Virus record (IMG/VR): IMGVR_UViG_3300025118_000177
Location: 1 to 21,768 of that record
Origin: a virus
DNA: 21,768 bases
Direction: 5' to 3' (one strand)
The notes beneath the pieces were generated by a model. It ran no database searches. It saw nothing but the letters and a program-made list of their open reading frames with translations, and was not told the origin of the DNA. The position numbers and the translations under genes were made by a program. This document shows, one piece after another, positions 13,125 through 21,768 of this stretch (its first letter is position 1; every line of letters begins with the position of its first letter).

Positions 13125-13421
13125 ATGCAAGCTGCGTTTGAAGACCATAACAATCGTAACTATACTCTCAACACAGAAGAGTCCTCAAGCCTGATGCTCT
13201 TCTCAAGTGATAGCCCCGGCCCTATTCCCAAAGCTATTGGTGGTAGGTTCACTGCTCCTAAGTACGCTAATGAAGCATGGGATAACTACATGAAGAACTC
13301 TGCTATCGAGAAAAAGGACATGCGTTTGAAGGAGAACCAAGAGCTACATAAAGAGCTACCAGCTACTTCTAAGAAGGCCCCTAAGAAGAAGAAGAAGACG
13401 GCGTTTACTGAAGAGGACTAA
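13125..13421 (+). CDS. Small protein with Lys-rich tail
   Basis: This 98-residue protein of unknown function lies between adaptor and nozzle genes. Residues 1-60 include SPGPIPKAIGGRFTAPKYANEAWDNY. The last 20 residues contain a basic run (KKAPKKKKK) followed by acidic TEED. The start has AGGA 10 bases upstream. The basic tail could bind DNA or acidic surfaces inside the head-tail junction, or be a disordered extension. I do not recognise a family. Confidence 0.65.
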   Translation: MQAAFEDHNNRNYTLNTEESSSLMLFSSDSPGPIPKAIGGRFTAPKYANEAWDNYMKNSAIEKKDMRLKENQELHKELPATSKKAPKKKKKTAFTEED

Positions 13422-13426
13422 CTCTC

Positions 13427-15640
13427 TTGTCGAATGATCAACTAGCAGGTACCAAACCTTACAATACGTTTGTGGCGGGTCTCATTACTGAGGCTGGCCC
13501 ACTTACGTATCCTGAGAATGCTACCACAGATGAGCTTAACTGTGTTCTCTTTAGGAAGGGTAATAGACGTAGACGCTTAGGTGTTGACTATGAAGATAAT
13601 TATATCCTTAGTGCAGCTACTCAGACTACTGCTACTGTCAGGGATCAGGCTATCAAAACATCAGTCTGGACCTCAGTAGGTGGTAATGGTACCTTAAACT
13701 TCTTAGTTCTACAGGTAGACACAACCCTGCACTATTACGACTTGTCTACTGACGCCCTCTCTACGGGTAAGAAGTCCTTCACAACTGACCTGACTACGTA
13801 CACTGCTAGTGGTGCTACTGATATAGGCTCTGAGCTTGTGTCTATTGGAGGAGGTAAGGGTGTGATCTTCGTAGCTTCCAAGAAGATAGACCCCTTCTTA
13901 GTTGAGTATGATGCAGGTAGTGATTCTATTACAGAGACACAGATCAGCTTAAAGATCAGAGACTTCGATGGCTTAGATGAGTCACCAGCTATTGATCCAG
14001 ACAATGAACCAGCTACACTCTCCACAACCCATGACTATAACTTGAAGAACCAAGGGTGGTCTAGCCCCGGTAGTGGTATAGCTGATCCAGTTACAACGTA
14101 TAACTCTGACAAGGGCGTATATCCTCCTAATTCTAAGCAGTGGTGGGTAGGCAAGGACGCTAATGATGCCTTCGATGCTACCTTACTGGCTAAGTACGAT
14201 GGTGGTAACACTCTAGCGCCTAGAGGACACTTCCTGCTTAACCCCTTCTATAAGGATCGGAGTACTGTATCGGGTGTCAGTAGTATAACTGTTGAGAGTG
14301 AGGACAACAGGCCTGAGCATGTAGGATTCTACGCTGGTAGAGTGTGGTATCTAGGTGTAGAGTCTTCTAGTATCAACGGTCACATATTCTTTAGTCAAGT
14401 ACTGACTGATACCAACAGAGCAGGTAGATGTTACTCTGAAGCTGACCCAACCACTGAAGATCTTAACGAACTGATTGACAGTGACGGCGGTGTAATCGTC
14501 ATACCTGAGATTGGGTCTATTCAAGATGTGTTTGTTACGGATAGGTTCCTCGTTCTGTTTGCTAACAATGGTGTGTGGTCTATTAGTGGTGCCTCGGGAG
14601 ATGGTTTCAAAGCTACTGACTTCCAAGTACAGAAGATCTCCAGTGTTGGGTGTATTAACGGTGATACCATCGTGAGTGTTGAAGGTACCCCGTACTGGTG
14701 GTCTGAGACAGGCATCTATACACTCAGTACTGACCAGACTAGTGGTCGCTTAGTGGCCCAGAGCATGACACAGAACACCATTGAGACCTTTTATCAAGAC
14801 AACATACCCGCAGTGTCTAAGAGCTACGTTAGAGGGCGCTATGATCCTGCTAGTAAATGTATCTACTGGTTCTATAACACTGTAGCACCTACTGATGATG
14901 AGTACAGGTGGAGATTTAATGCTGCTATAGTGTTTGATGCCTCTATAGGTGCGTTCTACCCTTGGAAAGTGAGTGATCTAGACAGCAACAGCCCCTATAT
15001 TCTCGATGTATTCAATACTCAGGGTGTAAATACTGTAGATCGTACAGAGAATATCATAGATGGAGATGGAGATACCGTTATAGACGGCTCAAGTAACAAT
15101 GTAACCGTAGATGTGCAGACTATCAGTGGCTCTAACACCTATCTGAAGTGGTTGTGCATGAAACCGGACGGTGCAGGTAACCATAACTGGTCATTCGCTC
15201 TGTTTAACAACGGTGACTTCGTAGATTGGAAACAAGACGACTCAGTAGGTGCCTCATACTCTAGTTATGCAGAGACTGGGTACGAACTACTCGGTGATAT
15301 GGCAGCTAAGAAGGCCGCACCTACCATTCATACCTTCTTTGGTAAGAGTGAGACTGCTACAGCTGGTGGAGCCTTGGTCACACCGTCCAGTTGCTTCCTA
15401 ACTGCTAAGTGGGACTGGACTGACAGTGGTAACGCAGGTAAATGGGCTACCAAAAGACAAATATACCGCTTGAAAAGATACTTCGATACTGGTATAATTA
15501 CAGGTATTGATGAAGGTCAGACTGTTGTGGTATCTAGAGAGAAGATACGTGGCAGAGGCCGAGCATTGCAACTTAAGTTTGAAAGCGAAGAAGGAAAGGA
15601 CTTTAACTTACATGGATGGCAAATCTACGCAGGTCCCTAA
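13427..15640 (+). CDS. Tail nozzle protein (tail tubular protein B / stabilization-like)
   Basis: This 737-residue protein is the main component expected at the tip of a short tail. It is beta-rich throughout, with repeated blade-like motifs such as VGFYAGRVWYLGVES (about residues 303-317), VTDRFLVLFANNGVWSISG (about 366-384) and GTPYWWSETGIYTLS, which suggests a beta-propeller as in T7 gp12 or P22 gp10 proteins. It follows adaptor and small Lys-tailed genes. The start is TTG at 13427, since no in-frame ATG is near and AGAGGA (13412-13417) lies nine bases upstream. Its 3' end overlaps the acetyltransferase gene by 29 bases and contains promoter-like site P4. Confidence 0.8.
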   Translation: MSNDQLAGTKPYNTFVAGLITEAGPLTYPENATTDELNCVLFRKGNRRRRLGVDYEDNYILSAATQTTATVRDQAIKTSVWTSVGGNGTLNFLVLQVDTTLHYYDLSTDALSTGKKSFTTDLTTYTASGATDIGSELVSIGGGKGVIFVASKKIDPFLVEYDAGSDSITETQISLKIRDFDGLDESPAIDPDNEPATLSTTHDYNLKNQGWSSPGSGIADPVTTYNSDKGVYPPNSKQWWVGKDANDAFDATLLAKYDGGNTLAPRGHFLLNPFYKDRSTVSGVSSITVESEDNRPEHVGFYAGRVWYLGVESSSINGHIFFSQVLTDTNRAGRCYSEADPTTEDLNELIDSDGGVIVIPEIGSIQDVFVTDRFLVLFANNGVWSISGASGDGFKATDFQVQKISSVGCINGDTIVSVEGTPYWWSETGIYTLSTDQTSGRLVAQSMTQNTIETFYQDNIPAVSKSYVRGRYDPASKCIYWFYNTVAPTDDEYRWRFNAAIVFDASIGAFYPWKVSDLDSNSPYILDVFNTQGVNTVDRTENIIDGDGDTVIDGSSNNVTVDVQTISGSNTYLKWLCMKPDGAGNHNWSFALFNNGDFVDWKQDDSVGASYSSYAETGYELLGDMAAKKAAPTIHTFFGKSETATAGGALVTPSSCFLTAKWDWTDSGNAGKWATKRQIYRLKRYFDTGIITGIDEGQTVVVSREKIRGRGRALQLKFESEEGKDFNLHGWQIYAGP
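15470..15498 (+). promoter_or_regulatory. Internal promoter candidate P4
   Basis: TTGAAA (15470-15475) and TATAAT (15493-15498) are exactly 17 bases apart, and TGG just before gives an extended -10. Five of six -35 bases match consensus. It lies within the 3' end of the nozzle gene, about 107 bases before the acetyltransferase ATG at 15612, and could feed the internal-protein genes independently. The expected start is near 15505. Confidence 0.55.
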
Positions 15641-16082
15641 GTACAATATACGGAGTATCACTGCTGAAGACAAGAGCAGAGTCATGGAGCTTATATACTC
15701 CTTTAAAGAAGAGACAGAGTCTGATGAGATTAGTGATGATTCTGTAAGATCTCTTTTAGACCACATAATAGAGTGTGAAGATGGAGTAGGCTTAGTTCTT
15801 TGTGAAGGTTCATTAATTGTAGGGACTATTCTAGGAGCTATACAACAACATGTTTACAATCCATCTTTACTTATCCTTATTGAACTAGTGTGGTATGTAT
15901 CCCCTGACAAACGTAAGTCTCTTAGTAACATAAAACTACTGAAACACTTTGAAGAAGAAGGTAGACTTAAAGGGGCTAACCAAAGCTACGTAACTTTGAG
16001 AGAGAATATGAAAGACGTATCTAAGATATACGAAAGGTTAGGTTATACTAAACAAGAAAGCACTTTTGTGAGGAAACTCTAA
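15612..16082 (+). CDS. GNAT-family N-acetyltransferase
   Basis: This 156-residue protein has the expected GNAT order: an N-terminal IRSITAEDKSRVMELI segment (residues 13-28), a central Gly-rich hairpin VGTILGAI (70-77), the core strand IELVWYVSP (90-98), a following helix carrying the acetyl-CoA loop region (KRKSLSNIKLLKH, 100-112), and the C-terminal IYERLGYTK (139-147). The usual R/Q-x-x-G-x-G/A phosphate loop is degenerate here (no Gly in 101-106), so activity or cofactor binding may differ. The frame is open from a TTG at 15507, but ATG 15612 fits the domain start and keeps the overlap with the nozzle gene at 29 bases. It sits between the nozzle and ejection-type genes, which suggests action on a virion or ejected protein, or on a host target. 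Confidence 0.75.
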   Translation: MDGKSTQVPKYNIRSITAEDKSRVMELIYSFKEETESDEISDDSVRSLLDHIIECEDGVGLVLCEGSLIVGTILGAIQQHVYNPSLLILIELVWYVSPDKRKSLSNIKLLKHFEEEGRLKGANQSYVTLRENMKDVSKIYERLGYTKQESTFVRKL

Positions 16083-16687
16083 TGGCGTTTGCTACATCTA
16101 CAATAGCTTTAATAGGTTTGGGAGTTGCGGCTGCTGGTACTGGTGCCTCTATCATTGGGCAACGTAAAGCTCAGAAGGCTGCTCAGAGTAGAGCACGTAA
16201 TGCTGCTGCTGCAAGGCAACGTGCTGAGGCTCTCCAACGCCGTAGAGAGAACATCATAGCTGCTAGACAACGCCGTAGGGCTGCTGGTGAAGCACGTAGG
16301 TTCCGTGGTGCAGGTGTTAACCTTGCTGCTAACAGAGGTGCAGGTGGTGCTATAGGTGCTGCAGGTTCTACTGTCCCATCTATACAGGGTAACATTGCTA
16401 GTCAGCTTAACTTCAACAATGCCTTCATTAATAGGACCTCTAGTCTTAACTCAGGTATCCGCTCAGCCTTTGGACAGGCACAGACTATAGCTTCTACACC
16501 TATCACTGCTGGTGCTGGCTTACAAGCCTTTGGTGGGTTTGCTAGGGCTGCAGGTGGAGCTATCTTTAGTAATAGTAAGGCTATCTCAGGTGTCTTTAGT
16601 AGTAGAGGAGGTTCCCAAGTATCTAATATACTAGGTGAATCATCTTTTAGAGACTTTGGTGATGGTGGTTACGGTTATGGGAGCTAA
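16082..16687 (+). CDS. Small internal virion / ejection-type protein
   Basis: This 201-residue protein starts with a hydrophobic span (about residues 4-26, TIALIGLGVAAAGTGASIIG), then a highly basic Arg/Ala-rich helix at 27-75 (ARQRAEALQRRREN), then a Gly/Ala/Ser-rich tail ending GDGGYGYGS. Small Ala-rich ejection proteins (T7 gp14-like, P22 gp7/gp20-like) combine a membrane-active N-terminus with a basic helical region. It is placed directly before a giant internal protein, as expected. GAGGA at 16070-16074 lies seven bases before the ATG, which overlaps the previous stop by one base. It is probably ejected with DNA to help form an envelope channel (inference). Confidence 0.68.
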   Translation: MAFATSTIALIGLGVAAAGTGASIIGQRKAQKAAQSRARNAAAARQRAEALQRRRENIIAARQRRRAAGEARRFRGAGVNLAANRGAGGAIGAAGSTVPSIQGNIASQLNFNNAFINRTSSLNSGIRSAFGQAQTIASTPITAGAGLQAFGGFARAAGGAIFSNSKAISGVFSSRGGSQVSNILGESSFRDFGDGGYGYGS

Positions 16688-16699
16688 TAGGTATTTGAT

Positions 16700-19600
16700 A
16701 TGGAAGAACTAGTACTAAGTCAAGGAGACCCGTTAGACTCTTACGAAGAAGAGACTATTGAGGTACCTGATCTGCAAGTATCTAGCTTGCCAGCATCTTC
16801 TAAGCACACCAACATGGTAGCATCCTTAGCTGCTATTGCTTCTACTACCAGCTTTGCTGAAGAAGAGTTAGCCTTTGAGTTTCCTCCATTGTTTGATGCC
16901 TTCAGAGCTTCTATTGAGGCTGGAGAAGAGAGGAACATGCGTGAAGCCTTTAACCTTAAGCTGCTTAACCAGCTAGAGGGAGACTTTTCTAACATAGCTC
17001 TCAATGATATACAGGACTCTTCCCTCTCCCCTGAAGAAAGACAGGTGAGTGTACAGACTAGCCTTGAGGCTATCCAGAGTATCTATGAAGGGACTAACCA
17101 AGGCCTTGAGGAACTAGCAGTACAGCGTATTAAGGACTTAGCCCTTACAGACAATGATCAGCTTAAGCTTATGGAAGCTAAGGAGTTTGTTCCGGGTGAC
17201 ATAGAGATGGACGAGGTGTTACGTAACCATGTGGTACGTGGGCTTATCATTGCTAAAGACCTTGAGGACATCACTAAAGCTCAAGATGATCAGTTAGGCT
17301 TAGAGACAGCCCTTGACTGGATACTAGGAGTGATCCCTCTTAACCGTCTAACGTCTGCTGACAGTATTGTAGATACACTGAGTAACTTCTTCAAGGCTCC
17401 GGGTAAGAACCTGAGAGACCAAGGACGTAACCTTATATACAACACATCTCAAGAAGAGTTCTTAGAGTTGTGGCCTAAAGCTATAGACAACCTAAGTAAT
17501 CAGAGCGGGTACATCAGTGAGAATACTACTATGCTGATGGATAACCTCCAGATGATCTCTGAAGATATACCTAAGTCTAAACAACAAGAGGTAGACTTTC
17601 ATAACATTCTTGATATCATGTTCACTATACCGTTTACTAGTGTTCTCAGAGGCTCTACGGCTGCTGTTACCAAGGTCCTTAACAACAGACAGCTGGCTAA
17701 GACTACCACTGCTCAGTCCCTCTTAAAAGACATGGGAGAAGCAACAGTTAAGGAAGGTGGTGACGATGCAGCTAAGGCTATAGATGAGAGCTTACTCTCT
17801 AGTCTTAAGCCTGAACCTTCTGATGCTATAGACTCTCCTTCCATTAGTAATATAGTACATGAACATATAGCTACTGTGCGTGAGGCTGTAGAGAACATCA
17901 AAGGTGAGTTAGGTGCGCTAGGTAGGCTTGAAGGAGAAGAACTAGAAGCTCTCGTAGCCTCAGAGATCGAGCGTATTAAGGCTGAAGCAGGTACCAGAGT
18001 AGTTGCTATGGATGTCTTCGCTCCTGCCCACACTACAGAGCAGGGTCTTAACTTCATAACGATGGGTATTGGTACTACGAGAGGTAACCTGTTCGCTAAT
18101 GCAGCTGAGGCTACCAAGGCTATGAAGCGTATGCAGCTTAAGGGAGCTACAGTTGAAGAAGTCCCTGAAGGTGGTGCGTTTCTTAAGGTTAAGTATGATA
18201 CTAACGAATCTGCCTTCTACAAAGGGTGGGACGAAGCTGACGTAGCTGTAAAAGCTCCTTTGCTACACTTCCTACGCTCTCCTGATAGCTTCAATCCCAA
18301 CGTGATCTCTGAGATGGCTGCTCAGGCCTCGTTTAAGAAGTCTCATCTCTTCCAGACCTACAAGACCTTACAGAAGAACGTCAGTGGACTATCTAAGAAG
18401 GAAGCCAAGAGACTGGACGAGCTAACTATGCATGGTGAGGTACGTGGTAAGTGGTACGATCACTCTGACTTTGCCGATCTGTACTATAGAACGTACGATG
18501 AGCTACCTAGTGACCGTCTGATGATTGCTAATGCTACTCAGAAGGAGATCCATGACCTCAGTGCTGGTGTACTTGACTGGTCACAGAGAGTTCTCCTGAA
18601 TAGTAAAGGGTACACAGGTGGCTCCATCAAAGGTAAGCTTATGTCTTTGTCTGATCAACCTATTAAAGAGGTAAGTACTCTAGGGGATCTACGTAAGGCT
18701 GTTGTGTACGATATGGAAGAGGGTGTCGTTAAGTTTGGTGATGAGTTGTCTGAGAAGGGTCTCAAGGAGTACATGGACGCTAACAACCTCAAGCTCTACA
18801 AGACCTATGATGACTTCACTACACCTGATGACATCCCTGCTGGCTTTGTACTTGCTAAAGAAGGTAACGTAAGCAAGAACGCTATCACTCCGGGTTCACT
18901 GGTACCTTATAGGGCTGGTGGTCCAAGAGACTATGGTGCTCACTTCTACATTAAACAGTTCCAAGACGTAGTTGTAGATGGTAGACGTATTATTAAGAAC
19001 CCTTCCACTCTGTTTGCTGGTAGCTCTAGACTGGAGCTTAGAGAAGCTGTAGAGAATATGGAGAAAGCCCGTATCCACTATAAAGAGGGTACTTTGACTG
19101 ATGAACTTGTCGAAGAACTCACTCCATACAAGACTACCTCTGATAAAAGCACTGCTATGGACAAGTGGGAAGGTGCTGTCAAGCGTGGAGAGATTTCCAA
19201 AGACCACCCATTCACTATTGTTAGAGATGGTGAGGCTCCTCTGCCTAGTAAGGGTACTACTTTGGATGAGGCTGGTGTATACGATATTAGAACTGAGCAT
19301 TCAGGAACTAATAAGAGTGGTGAGGCCTCTGGTAGGTTGTTACTGTCTCGTAAAGGTAAGAAACTGTGGGGTGGTGACTATAATGCTGCCAAGGTTGTCT
19401 CACCTAGAGAGCTTATCCAGACTGTATCTCAGAACCTGCTACATACTGCCTCATTCACTGACTTCCAGATAAGTGCAGTTAACAGGTGGGCTAAGACGTA
19501 CAGTAGCTCCCTTGCTGACTCCTCACTATCTCCTGAGCAGCTGTTCTGGCGTGGTGAGTTCGGTAGTAGTACTCCCAAGTCTCTAGTTAACAAAGCTGAG

Positions 19601-21304
19601 GCCAGTAGAGCAGCTATCAAGCGTGTATTAGGTGAAGGTTCAGAACACAGCGCCTTATGGGAGCATGGTGTTACTCGTTTAGCTGACTGGGTAGAAGGTA
19701 GAGGCTTTGGTACCCTTAGTGGTAAGATACTGAACGCACAGAGTAAAGATCCGTTCAATGCCCTCAAGGGTATGGCGTTTGACCTTAAGCTAGGTATGTT
19801 TGACATGTCTCAGATGATCATTCAGACCCAGACTATCGCTGCTATGACTGCACTGAGGCCTACAAGTGCTCCTAAGTTTGTATGGCAAGGAGGGTGGATG
19901 AGGATGGCTCACTTCAATCAGTCTCCTGAGTTCCTAAGCTATGCAGCTAAGAAGTCTGGTATGCCTGAAGCTGAGTTCAAGAAGATGGTTACTGAAATGA
20001 ACAAGGGTGGTTATTTAGATGTGAATGGTGAGATGATATTAACTGATCACCACTCTACCTCTATGTATGGACCTACTCAGAGCCGTATAGCTAAGGTGCG
20101 TAACTTAGGTAGGTTACCCTTTTATGAAGCTGAGCGTCTTAACAGGACCTATGGCTTTAGAATGGCTTGGGATGACCTACAAGTTAAGTACCCCACCTCT
20201 AAAGAGCTTGACAAGGCCTTTAAGAACGGGGATGCACAGAGATTCTTATCAGGTAAGACTAACGACTACACTGTTAACATGCTTAACTCCTCTGCTGCTG
20301 CGTATCAGAAGGGTGTCCTTGCAGTACCTAGTCAGTTCATGTCGTATCAGATGCGTATGCTTGAGACTATCCTTCCTGAAGCTTTAGGTGGGTCTAAGAG
20401 GTTCACAGCTGCACAGAAGGGACGCTTAGCTCTTGGTCAGATGCTTCTGTATGGTTCAGCTGGGTTACCTTTCGGTGCTTACTTAGCTGACTCAACCATG
20501 AGAGCTACTGGTGTAGAGTTTGATGACTCCTTGCTTGAACAGACTACTCATAGGTTCATAGCAGGTGGTGTTATAGACTCTATGATCTATGCTGCAACTA
20601 CAGGTGAAGTTGACGTAGCGTTCTCTAAGAGAGCCTCAGTAGGTGCAGGTATTGAGACCTTTATCACTGACCTCTTTGGTATGGGTATGCATACTAAGTC
20701 TACGATGGAGATGATAGGTGGTGCTGGTTCCTCAGTAGGTGGTCAGGTTCTATCTGATGCCTTCACAGCCCTTAAACTTATCTCTCTAGCTGCCTCATCT
20801 GAGCAAGTAGGGGTAGCTGAGGTTACTCCAATGATTGCTCAGGCCCTTGCAGAGAACATGTCGTCTGCTTCACGTGCATTGAAGGCTTACTATGTGTACA
20901 AGTACGGTGTCTATGCCAGTCAAGAGACAGGTAAAGCTCTTACGCTTACTACACCTGCTGAATCTATAGCTGCTCTGTTTGGTATACCTCTTAGAGAGAT
21001 AGGTGACCTGAACAGTATGACGTTTGCTATCAACAACAGACAAGCGTTCATCAAAGGTAATGGTAAGATGGTGGTTAAGCTGCGTAACGAGGCTATGAGA
21101 GCCTTAACTAGTGGTGACGAGGATACTTACCAACACAAGCTTAATGTCTCCTCTGCTCTACTACAGGGTTACGATGTTAAAGACAGATACGACATCATCA
21201 AGTGGGCTAATGGTCAGAGTTCTATGAAGACTGTTACTCAGAAATACAGAGACCTCTTTATGAAGAAGTTTCCTAAAGGGCAACTACCCCAAGGTAATGA
21301 ATAA
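16700..21304 (+). CDS. Giant internal virion (ejection) protein
   Basis: This 1534-residue protein is the largest in the window and larger than T7 gp16. The N-terminal 150 residues are acidic and helical, without an obvious signal or transglycosylase catalytic motif. A middle part contains YRAGGPRDYGAHFYIKQF near residue 735, a block I associate with large internal proteins of other marine podoviruses. Hydrophobic or amphipathic segments lie at about 1025-1052 (GMFDMSQMIIQTQTIAAMTAL) and about 1243-1264 (GQMLLYGSAGLPFGAYLA). AGG at 16689-16691 lies eight bases before the ATG. It likely resides within the head around the portal and is released during infection to form or extend the DNA channel. 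Domain limits and any enzymatic part cannot be set by eye. Confidence 0.75.
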   Translation: MEELVLSQGDPLDSYEEETIEVPDLQVSSLPASSKHTNMVASLAAIASTTSFAEEELAFEFPPLFDAFRASIEAGEERNMREAFNLKLLNQLEGDFSNIALNDIQDSSLSPEERQVSVQTSLEAIQSIYEGTNQGLEELAVQRIKDLALTDNDQLKLMEAKEFVPGDIEMDEVLRNHVVRGLIIAKDLEDITKAQDDQLGLETALDWILGVIPLNRLTSADSIVDTLSNFFKAPGKNLRDQGRNLIYNTSQEEFLELWPKAIDNLSNQSGYISENTTMLMDNLQMISEDIPKSKQQEVDFHNILDIMFTIPFTSVLRGSTAAVTKVLNNRQLAKTTTAQSLLKDMGEATVKEGGDDAAKAIDESLLSSLKPEPSDAIDSPSISNIVHEHIATVREAVENIKGELGALGRLEGEELEALVASEIERIKAEAGTRVVAMDVFAPAHTTEQGLNFITMGIGTTRGNLFANAAEATKAMKRMQLKGATVEEVPEGGAFLKVKYDTNESAFYKGWDEADVAVKAPLLHFLRSPDSFNPNVISEMAAQASFKKSHLFQTYKTLQKNVSGLSKKEAKRLDELTMHGEVRGKWYDHSDFADLYYRTYDELPSDRLMIANATQKEIHDLSAGVLDWSQRVLLNSKGYTGGSIKGKLMSLSDQPIKEVSTLGDLRKAVVYDMEEGVVKFGDELSEKGLKEYMDANNLKLYKTYDDFTTPDDIPAGFVLAKEGNVSKNAITPGSLVPYRAGGPRDYGAHFYIKQFQDVVVDGRRIIKNPSTLFAGSSRLELREAVENMEKARIHYKEGTLTDELVEELTPYKTTSDKSTAMDKWEGAVKRGEISKDHPFTIVRDGEAPLPSKGTTLDEAGVYDIRTEHSGTNKSGEASGRLLLSRKGKKLWGGDYNAAKVVSPRELIQTVSQNLLHTASFTDFQISAVNRWAKTYSSSLADSSLSPEQLFWRGEFGSSTPKSLVNKAEASRAAIKRVLGEGSEHSALWEHGVTRLADWVEGRGFGTLSGKILNAQSKDPFNALKGMAFDLKLGMFDMSQMIIQTQTIAAMTALRPTSAPKFVWQGGWMRMAHFNQSPEFLSYAAKKSGMPEAEFKKMVTEMNKGGYLDVNGEMILTDHHSTSMYGPTQSRIAKVRNLGRLPFYEAERLNRTYGFRMAWDDLQVKYPTSKELDKAFKNGDAQRFLSGKTNDYTVNMLNSSAAAYQKGVLAVPSQFMSYQMRMLETILPEALGGSKRFTAAQKGRLALGQMLLYGSAGLPFGAYLADSTMRATGVEFDDSLLEQTTHRFIAGGVIDSMIYAATTGEVDVAFSKRASVGAGIETFITDLFGMGMHTKSTMEMIGGAGSSVGGQVLSDAFTALKLISLAASSEQVGVAEVTPMIAQALAENMSSASRALKAYYVYKYGVYASQETGKALTLTTPAESIAALFGIPLREIGDLNSMTFAINNRQAFIKGNGKMVVKLRNEAMRALTSGDEDTYQHKLNVSSALLQGYDVKDRYDIIKWANGQSSMKTVTQKYRDLFMKKFPKGQLPQGNE

Positions 21305-21315
21305 GGTGAAATGAT

Positions 21316-21768
21316 ATGGCTACTAAGTCTGGATTCCAACAAAGTATAAGCGAAGCCTCTATTCAAGGCACTCAGAAGGGGTTTGGGTCTTCTCCTAGAG
21401 TCCCTCAAGATGCTAGCATGGGTGTACAACTGGCTGCAGCAGCTGCTCAGTTAGTACCTGCTGCCTTGGACATGTTCAGTAAGTCACAGATAGATGGACT
21501 GCAGGAGGACATGACTAAAGAACTCCTGTCAGTGTCTGAGAGTAGGCAGCAAGGAGGTATCTCTAATGTACAGGCTGAGACACAGTACCGTGAGATAGCT
21601 CTACGCTACAAACAGAACAACCCTACGTATACTCAGGAGATTAACGCTATCTCTGCTCAGGCTATTGGGCGTAACCCACTGATAGAGTCTGAGAAGGCCG
21701 CAGCTGACACTACCCTTAAGTTTGAACAGCTAGGTCTCATCATGGGTGGTGAGGTAGACGAGAATGGT
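21316..21768 (+). CDS. Probable internal virion protein, N-terminal part (cut by window edge)
   Basis: ATG at 21316 opens 151 codons to the edge without a stop. AAGGTG at 21303-21308 is a fair ribosome site. The visible part is Gln/Ala/Ser-rich and helical (MGVQLAAAAAQLVPAALDMF near residues 36-55, and later QAETQYREIALRYKQNN). It lacks a signal peptide. Position after the giant internal protein and composition suggest another ejection or internal virion protein, comparable to T7 gp15, gp14 or gp16 clusters. The end of the gene lies outside the window. Confidence 0.65.
   Translation, partial: MATKSGFQQSISEASIQGTQKGFGSSPRVPQDASMGVQLAAAAAQLVPAALDMFSKSQIDGLQEDMTKELLSVSESRQQGGISNVQAETQYREIALRYKQNNPTYTQEINAISAQAIGRNPLIESEKAAADTTLKFEQLGLIMGGEVDENG

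Noticed and set aside
15507-15611. Earlier TTG start for the acetyltransferase (would add 35 residues)
   Set aside because: The extra part lies in the nozzle coding region, has no ribosome site, and does not match a GNAT N-terminus; ATG 15612 fits better.
19101-19472. 123-codon plus-strand frame inside the giant internal protein gene
   Set aside because: Leu/Arg/Ser-rich shadow in another frame, no ribosome site.

Overview
The window looks like the virion-structure module of a tailed, probably short-tailed (podovirus-type), double-stranded DNA phage. The evidence is a single continuous plus-strand gene series for packaging (two terminase subunits), portal, scaffold, major capsid protein, tail adaptor, beta-rich tail nozzle, and a set of internal/ejection-type proteins. 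There is no tail-tube, sheath or tape-measure gene. The host is not identifiable from the sequence. Near-perfect sigma70-type promoters suggest a bacterium with an ordinary housekeeping sigma factor, and the fibre domains are of a type I associate with phages of aquatic Gram-negative bacteria (inference).

Layout. Positions 3-62 hold the last codons of an upstream gene. Positions 63-1009 are almost 950 bases without a convincing gene but full of structure: a candidate folded RNA (276-348), an array of CTAATATA-type repeats in both orientations that settles into a strict 15-16 bp period (361-618), a possible 36-codon ORF (652-762), a perfect consensus promoter with a 12-bp palindrome at its predicted start site (777-818), a 17-bp tandem repeat plus hairpin (886-963), and a second perfect promoter (971-999). 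This promoter opens a transcription unit starting with a small exported protein (1010-1384), followed by small and large terminase, portal and a small overlapping gene. A third perfect promoter (5501-5529) precedes scaffold, capsid and a capsid-associated protein. A strong 13-bp hairpin at 7762-7798 follows them.

Positions 7839-12058 hold five consecutive beta-rich or fibre-like genes, several joined by one-base TAATG stop/start overlaps. They are presumably the host-recognition and surface-decoration part of the virion. A small membrane protein follows (12062-12358), then an adaptor-like protein, a lysine-tailed small protein and the large tail nozzle protein. A weaker promoter-like site (15470-15498) lies just ahead of a GNAT-type acetyltransferase gene, a small Arg/Ala-rich ejection-type protein, a 1534-residue internal virion protein, and another virion protein that runs off the right edge.

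How it works together: the terminases drive DNA through the portal into a shell assembled on the scaffold. Adaptor and nozzle proteins close the head and form the short tail, fibre proteins bind the host, and the internal proteins are probably delivered with the DNA to build a channel through the envelope. The least explained parts are the repeat array, the shared promoter block, the exported protein and the acetyltransferase. All functions come from reading sequence and recalled family patterns; no database search was possible.
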